Shown here one piece after another: positions 14,435 to 17,834 of a stretch of 17,834 nucleotides of DNA. The position numbers were made by a program, and so were the translations under genes. The stretch comes from Cytophagaceae bacterium. GTDB lineage: Bacteria; Bacteroidota; Bacteroidia; Cytophagales; Spirosomataceae. The notes below the pieces were generated by a model, which saw only the letters and a program-made list of their open reading frames with translations, searched no databases and was not told the origin of the DNA. Location: contig JAIXRT010000019.1 of the NCBI GenBank assembly GCA_027485075.1, positions 1-17,834 of the forward strand, in the 5' to 3' direction. Positions within the stretch are counted from its first letter, which is position 1. The number at the start of each line of letters is the position of its first letter.

Positions 14435-14968
14435 ATGCCTCAAAAGTTATCATTGGATGAGTTAAATCGGCTCGATGTTAATGCCTTTAAGCAGGTAGAA
14501 AAGTTCCCATTTGTATTCGTATTGGATGATATTCGAAGTATGAATAACATCGGGTCGGCATTTAGAACAGCTGATTCATTTCGTTGTACACATGTTTTTT
14601 TATGTGGCATTACTGCCCAGCCTCCACATAGGGAGATTTCAAAGACTGCCTTAGGGGCGGATGAATCGGTAAATTGGTCGTATTTTGAATCACCAGAAAA
14701 GTGTTTTGACCATTTGGTTGAACGTGGTTATGAAATTTATTGTATCGAACAAGTTGACCAATCAATACCCTTGCAGGATTTCGTTCCATTAGGAGGCAAG
14801 AAATATGCATTTGTGTTTGGTAATGAGGTTTTTGGGGTAAATGATGTTTGGATTAATCAATCAAAAGGATCTATAGAAATACCTCAGTTTGGTACAAAGC
14901 ACTCATTAAATGTGTCTGTAACCATGGGCATTGTTGCTTGGGATTTTGTATCTAAATCTGTTCTTTAA
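14435..14968 (+). CDS. TrmH/SpoU-family RNA 2'-O-methyltransferase
   Basis: A SPOUT-class enzyme that uses SAM to methylate a ribose 2'-hydroxyl of tRNA or rRNA. All three family motifs are seen in 177 residues: motif 1 NNIGSAFRTADSF (37-49) with the conserved Asn and Arg44, motif 2 FGNEVFGV (128-135), and motif 3 IEIPQFGTKHSLNVSV (147-162), which makes the knot and binds SAM. It lacks the N-terminal ribosomal L30e-like substrate domain of RlmB-type members, so it is a minimal SPOUT protein closer to TrmL/TrmH in size. Which nucleotide it modifies cannot be read from the sequence. It starts 4 bp after the desaturase stop. Confidence 0.9.
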   Translation: MPQKLSLDELNRLDVNAFKQVEKFPFVFVLDDIRSMNNIGSAFRTADSFRCTHVFLCGITAQPPHREISKTALGADESVNWSYFESPEKCFDHLVERGYEIYCIEQVDQSIPLQDFVPLGGKKYAFVFGNEVFGVNDVWINQSKGSIEIPQFGTKHSLNVSVTMGIVAWDFVSKSVL

Positions 14969-15023
14969 AAATTCTAATATTAAATTTTTGAGATTCCTTA
15001 AAAACTTAATACATATAAATTTT

Positions 15024-15050
15024 TTGTTCTCGTTAGTTTACCTAGATTTA
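15024..15050 (+). promoter_or_regulatory. Tentative promoter of the Lys/Ala-rich gene
   Basis: TTG (15024-15026) and TAGATTTA (15043-15050, one mismatch to TAnnTTTG) are separated by 16 bp, one short of the usual range. They lie in an AT-rich 104-bp gap and would give a leader of about 15 nt. The gap otherwise shows nothing I recognise. Confidence 0.35.
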
Positions 15051-15072
15051 GCTAATATTTAACTTTAACATA

Positions 15073-15450
15073 ATGAACGGTCAGAAAAAAACTTTAGCAA
15101 ACCAATTGGCATCTATCATATTGCCTAAATTAAAGGGTTTGTCAGAAAAAAATGCGAAGAAGGTTTTGTCAACAGTAGAAAAGGCTTCAGGAGATATCGC
15201 TAAGAAATATGTTAATTTGGTTCAAGAGCAAGAAAAAGAGGCGGCAAAAGCAAAAGCTAAAGCAGATCGTGTAAAGAAAAAAGCTGCTGAAAAGGAAGCT
15301 AAGAAAAAGGAGAAGTTGGCGAAAAAGGCTGCTGAAATCAAGAAGGTGGCTCAATTAATGGCTAAGGAAGCTGCAGCTGCACCAGCAAAAACTACAGCAA
15401 AACCTGCTGTTAAAACTCCTGCAAAACCTAAGGCAAAAGTGATTAAATAA
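15073..15450 (+). CDS. Lys/Ala-rich histone-like protein of unknown function
   Basis: A 125-residue, strongly basic protein. Residues 1-50 form a moderately conserved-looking helical region (NQLASIILPKLKGLSEKNAKKVLSTVEKASGDIAKKY). Residues 50-98 are a continuous, highly charged Lys/Glu/Ala helix, probably a coiled coil. The last 27 residues are an Ala/Pro/Lys/Thr tail like those of eukaryotic H1 and bacterial H1-like proteins. Nucleoid binding, or binding to another polyanion such as rRNA, is the natural inference, but the head resembles no histone-like family I can name. It is a single-gene unit between a weak promoter and a strong terminator. The lysine-rich tail resembles in style that of FtsH in this window. 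Confidence 0.8.
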   Translation: MNGQKKTLANQLASIILPKLKGLSEKNAKKVLSTVEKASGDIAKKYVNLVQEQEKEAAKAKAKADRVKKKAAEKEAKKKEKLAKKAAEIKKVAQLMAKEAAAAPAKTTAKPAVKTPAKPKAKVIK

Positions 15451-15476
15451 TAATTAGGACATTTATCCTTTTCACC

Positions 15477-15519
15477 AAGCGTTCATCCCAATATCGATTT
15501 GGGGTGGACGCTTTTTTTT
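15477..15519 (+). terminator. Intrinsic terminator of the Lys/Ala-rich gene
   Basis: AGCGTTCATCCC (15478-15489) pairs over 12 bp, with two G-T pairs, with GGGGTGGACGCT (15501-15512), around an 11-nt loop, followed by a run of Ts. It ends the transcript of the preceding gene. Its right arm and T-tract overlap the promoter of the next unit. Confidence 0.9.
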
Positions 15520-15526
15520 ATCTTTG
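15499..15526 (+). promoter_or_regulatory. Promoter of the ABC exporter genes (TTG-N17-TATCTTTG)
   Basis: TTG at 15499-15501 and TATCTTTG at 15519-15526 are 17 bp apart, a full match to both boxes of the Bacteroidota promoter. The predicted start of transcription is near 15533, giving a leader of less than 20 nt before the ATG at 15551. The -33 box sits at the loop/right-arm junction of the preceding terminator. Confidence 0.7.
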
Positions 15527-15550
15527 AATACTCATTCATGACAAACACAT

Positions 15551-16441
15551 ATGTTATTATCTATACGAAATTTAGGGAAGCGTTATGCGGATCACGTGGC
15601 ATTGTCGGATGTGAACTTGGAAATTCCCAAAGGGAAGATTTTTGGTTTATTAGGTCCTAATGGGGCTGGGAAAACATCCTTAATTCGAATAATTACTCAA
15701 ATCACGGGACCAGATTCTGGCGAGATCCTTTTTGATGGAGAGCCTCTAAGGTTAGCGCATGCGGATCAAATAGGTTATTTACCTGAGGAACGCGGTTTGT
15801 ATAAGAAGATGAAGGTAGGTGAGCAACTCTTGTATTTGGCCCAATTAAAGGGAATGCCCAAGGATGACGCAATTACTAAATTGAAGGAATGGTTTATTCG
15901 CTTGGATATTAAGGAGTGGTGGAATAAGCCGGTTGATGATTTATCCAAAGGAATGCAGCAAAAGACTCAATTTATTGCCACGGTGGTACATGAGCCGAAA
16001 TTGCTGATTTTGGATGAGCCATTTTCGGGTTTTGATCCCATCAATGCCAATATGTTGAAGGATGAGATTTTAGCCATCAAAGCACGTGGTACAACTGTGT
16101 TGTTTTCTACGCATCGGATGGAGTCTGTGGAAGAGTTATGTGATGAGATAGCCTTGATTAATCATGCGCGGGTGGTGTTGTCGGGTAATAAAGATGAAGT
16201 CCAAAATCGATATAAGAAGAATCAATTCTCGATTCGTTTTGAGGGGGAGTTATTGTCGATTCCTGGGATTGAGATTGTTTCCCATGAATCTGCAGGTCAT
16301 GCAATATTGCGTTTTTCGGCAGGAATGGGAACCAATGAGGCGATTGCCTTATTGATTCAGCACATTCGTTTGTTGGAATTCAAGGAAGTCATTCCATCTT
16401 TTAATGATATTTTTATTCAAGTAGTTAGCGAAACCAATTGA
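15551..16441 (+). CDS. ABC transporter ATP-binding protein (NatA/YhaQ type)
   Basis: The cytoplasmic ATPase of an ABC-2 exporter, 296 residues. Walker A GPNGAGKT is at 35-42, the Q-loop region YLPEERGLY at 76-84, the signature LSKGMQQ at 131-137, Walker B LLILDEP at 151-157 and the H-loop STH at 186-188. About 90 residues follow the ATPase core and end in a small domain (roughly 200-296) of the type seen in the DrrA/NatA group. A YLPEERGLY Q-loop and an F/L-rich C-terminus fit the YhaQ/NatA branch. The permease begins one base after its stop, so the two form a transporter. It has its own promoter. The substrate is unknown; sodium export by B. subtilis NatAB should not be carried over without tests. 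Confidence 0.93.
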   Translation: MLLSIRNLGKRYADHVALSDVNLEIPKGKIFGLLGPNGAGKTSLIRIITQITGPDSGEILFDGEPLRLAHADQIGYLPEERGLYKKMKVGEQLLYLAQLKGMPKDDAITKLKEWFIRLDIKEWWNKPVDDLSKGMQQKTQFIATVVHEPKLLILDEPFSGFDPINANMLKDEILAIKARGTTVLFSTHRMESVEELCDEIALINHARVVLSGNKDEVQNRYKKNQFSIRFEGELLSIPGIEIVSHESAGHAILRFSAGMGTNEAIALLIQHIRLLEFKEVIPSFNDIFIQVVSETN

Positions 16442-16442
16442 T

Positions 16443-17750
16443 ATGAATAAGATTTTACTGGTTATTCAGCGTGAATACGTAACGCGTGTGTTGAAAAAAT
16501 CCTTTTGGATTTCATCTTTGTTGGCTCCCGTTTTAATCACAGCCATTTATGCGATTCCTATCTGGTTAGCTATGAAAGACAAGGAGCAGAAGCAAATCGC
16601 AATTTTCGATCAAAGTCATTTGCTGAAATCGGCCGATTTACAAGATAAGGAGTTGGTATTCACCTTCACAAATGTGCCCGAAAAGTCCTTCAAGACCCAG
16701 TTTGCCAAGTCAGGTTATGATGCTTTTGTGAGTATTCCAGTGGATGTTTTGACAAATCCGAAAGGTGTACATATTTATTCATCAAAGAATATTGGACTTA
16801 ATTTAAAGGAATCGGTAGAGCGCTTGATTCAGAATAAAGTGCGACAGGAACTGATGTATAAGGCCGGGATTTCTGCGAAGGTCTATGAGGATACGCAAGT
16901 TGATATTGCTAGTGAGACAATTACGGTGTCTGAAAATGGGGGAGAAACAAGTTCAAGTTCTGCTGGGGCGATGATTTTGGCGGGTATTATGGGCTTGATT
17001 TTATATGTCACGCTCTTACTTTACGGCTCCCAGGTGATGAATGGTGTCATTGAAGAAAAGAGTAATCGGATCATTGAGGTGATTATTTCTTCCGTGAAGC
17101 CCTATCAATTAATGCTAGGGAAGATTATTGGGGTAGGGCTTGTGGGGCTTACGCAATTCCTTTTATGGATTGTATTAACAATAGGATTAACTCAAGTGAC
17201 CGGGAAAATCTATGCTTCTAAAGTGAAGGCAACTATTGCGGTAGACCAAGGAAGGGCCTCCGTCGACATGCGTAATGCCATGCAAGATTCTCCGATGGGT
17301 GAGGTGACGAAGGTGCTCGAGAGTACGAATATTCCTCTGATACTAGTGGCCTTTTTATTCTATTTTTTCGTTGGGTATTTGTTATATAGCTCTTTGTTTG
17401 CAGCCATCGGGTCTGCTGTTGAGAGTGCCACGGAAGCGCAGCAATTCACGTTTATCGTTATGATCCCTATCATCCTGTCATTCTTGTTGGCACAATACAC
17501 CATGCAAGACCCGGACAGTACAGTTGCTTTTTGGGCATCGATGATTCCGTTTACTTCACCGATCAACATGATGGTACGCTTGCCTTATGGGGTTCCTGTA
17601 TGGGAATTGGTTCTTTCGATGTGTCTTTTGGTTGTTGGATTTTTAGCTTGTAGCTGGATTTCAGCACGTATTTACCGCGTCGGAATTTTAATGTATGGTA
17701 AAAAAGCCACTTGGAAAGAATTGTCTAAATGGCTTTTTTATAAGGGGTAA
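16443..17750 (+). CDS. ABC-2 type exporter permease (NatB/YhaP type)
   Basis: The membrane partner of the preceding ATPase, 435 residues. TM1 is at about 21-43, followed by a 130-residue extracytoplasmic domain. Five to six further segments lie at about 175-198, 226-252, 297-322, 335-352, 360-380 and 386-409. The conserved VMNGVIEEKSNRIIEVI (198-214), just after the second segment, is the hallmark cytoplasmic helix of ABC-2/YhaP permeases. RIYRVGILMYGKKATWKELSKWL closes the protein as in its relatives. A Ser/Gly-rich stretch (165-175) joins the outer domain to TM2. Its stop codon directly abuts the stop of the convergent ArsC-like gene, and a perfect inverted repeat covers its last 17 codons. 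Confidence 0.92.
   Translation: MNKILLVIQREYVTRVLKKSFWISSLLAPVLITAIYAIPIWLAMKDKEQKQIAIFDQSHLLKSADLQDKELVFTFTNVPEKSFKTQFAKSGYDAFVSIPVDVLTNPKGVHIYSSKNIGLNLKESVERLIQNKVRQELMYKAGISAKVYEDTQVDIASETITVSENGGETSSSSAGAMILAGIMGLILYVTLLLYGSQVMNGVIEEKSNRIIEVIISSVKPYQLMLGKIIGVGLVGLTQFLLWIVLTIGLTQVTGKIYASKVKATIAVDQGRASVDMRNAMQDSPMGEVTKVLESTNIPLILVAFLFYFFVGYLLYSSLFAAIGSAVESATEAQQFTFIVMIPIILSFLLAQYTMQDPDSTVAFWASMIPFTSPINMMVRLPYGVPVWELVLSMCLLVVGFLACSWISARIYRVGILMYGKKATWKELSKWLFYKG
17699..17740. terminator. Intra-CDS inverted repeat, candidate bidirectional terminator
   Basis: TAAAAAAGCCA (17699-17709) and its exact reverse complement TGGCTTTTTTA (17730-17740) flank a 20-nt loop. Each arm carries a run of six A or T, so the hairpin is followed by Ts on either strand. 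It lies within the last codons of the permease and ends 10 bp before the abutting stop codons of two convergent genes, where no intergenic space exists for a normal terminator. The short GC core (4 bp) makes it weaker than the other terminators here. Confidence 0.5.
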
Positions 17751-17834
17751 TTAGTTATTTAGCCATTTGTCTAATTCTTCGGAATTAAATCCAGCGATGA
17801 TTCGTTTTCCATCTGTGATAATGGGACGTTTGAT
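17751..17834 (-). CDS. ArsC/Spx-family protein, C-terminal fragment
   Basis: The last 27 residues of a minus-strand gene that continues beyond the right edge. They read IKRPIITDGKRIIAGF, then a short amphipathic tail with EELDKWLNN. The IKRP(I/L)hhxxGxxhhhGF pattern (h = hydrophobic) is the cis-proline strand and following beta-hairpin of the thioredoxin-fold ArsC/Spx/YffB family. The catalytic or regulatory cysteine lies near the N-terminus and cannot be seen, so an arsenate reductase cannot be told from a Spx-like or YffB-like protein. The stop codon directly abuts the permease stop. Confidence 0.72.
   Translation of the reverse strand: MKRPIITDGKRIIAGFNSEELDKWLNN

Noticed and set aside
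14969..15072. AT-rich inverted bits after the RNA methyltransferase as a terminator
   Set aside because: Only A/T pairing with no GC core; not stable enough to call.
15073..15450. Calling the Lys/Ala-rich protein a true histone H1
   Set aside because: Only composition and tail style agree; low-complexity lysine-rich sequence arises easily and the head does not match.
15551..17750. Calling the ABC pair a sodium exporter (natAB)
   Set aside because: The sequences fit the wider NatAB/YhaPQ group; nothing visible decides the substrate.

Overview
The window reads as a chromosomal segment of a Bacteroidota bacterium, most likely from the Cytophagales (freshwater Spirosomaceae such as Aquirufa or Flectobacillus relatives would fit, but the genus is a guess). 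Three things suggest this. Several genes are preceded by the Bacteroidota sigma-A promoter pattern (TTG, about 19-20 bp, TAnnTTTG). Shine-Dalgarno sequences are almost absent and leaders are very short. The protein set is typical: a long-form QueA, IlvE, a birA/rsfS-ftsH divergent block, a plant-type acyl-ACP desaturase and a DUF1648 membrane protein. I see no phage, insertion sequence, CRISPR array or integrase; this is mostly core chromosome.

Layout. Positions 1-209 (minus strand) look like the promoter and 5' leader of a ribosomal RNA operon whose rRNA genes lie beyond the left edge. Next on the minus strand are tyrS, a 210-bp gap filled with two 7-bp tandem repeat arrays, queA, and a DUF1648 membrane protein whose stop overlaps the queA start. 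A divergent plus-strand pair follows: a PduO-type cobalamin adenosyltransferase with a consensus promoter almost on its start codon, then ilvE. ilvE converges on a minus-strand lipoprotein of unknown function with overlapping stop codons. A 176-bp gap (5817-5992) carries an AT-rich dyad, a plus-strand -7 box and an intrinsic terminator, so it may encode a small RNA. Then comes a minus-strand unit transcribed as birA (TTG start), a long-chain acyl-CoA ligase (GTG start) and an outer-membrane Omp85/BamA-like barrel protein.

From 9981 everything is on the plus strand: rsfS, ftsH (with a lysine-rich tail and an intrinsic terminator), lpxH, a plant-type acyl-ACP desaturase, a SpoU-family RNA methyltransferase, a small Lys/Ala-rich histone-like protein with its own terminator, and an ABC-2 exporter pair (NatA/NatB or YhaQ/YhaP type). 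The last 84 bp hold the 3' end of an ArsC/Spx-family gene on the minus strand, whose stop abuts the permease stop.

Functionally the middle of the window has an envelope-lipid theme: acyl-CoA ligase, BamA-like barrel, FtsH, LpxH (lipid A synthesis) and a fatty acid desaturase. The rest is translation and housekeeping: TyrRS, QueA, RsfS, an RNA methyltransferase and the rrn leader. No clearly new multi-gene system is visible. The best leads are the heptamer arrays, the candidate small RNA, the unknown lipoprotein, the histone-like protein and the intra-CDS inverted repeat at the right-hand convergent gene pair.
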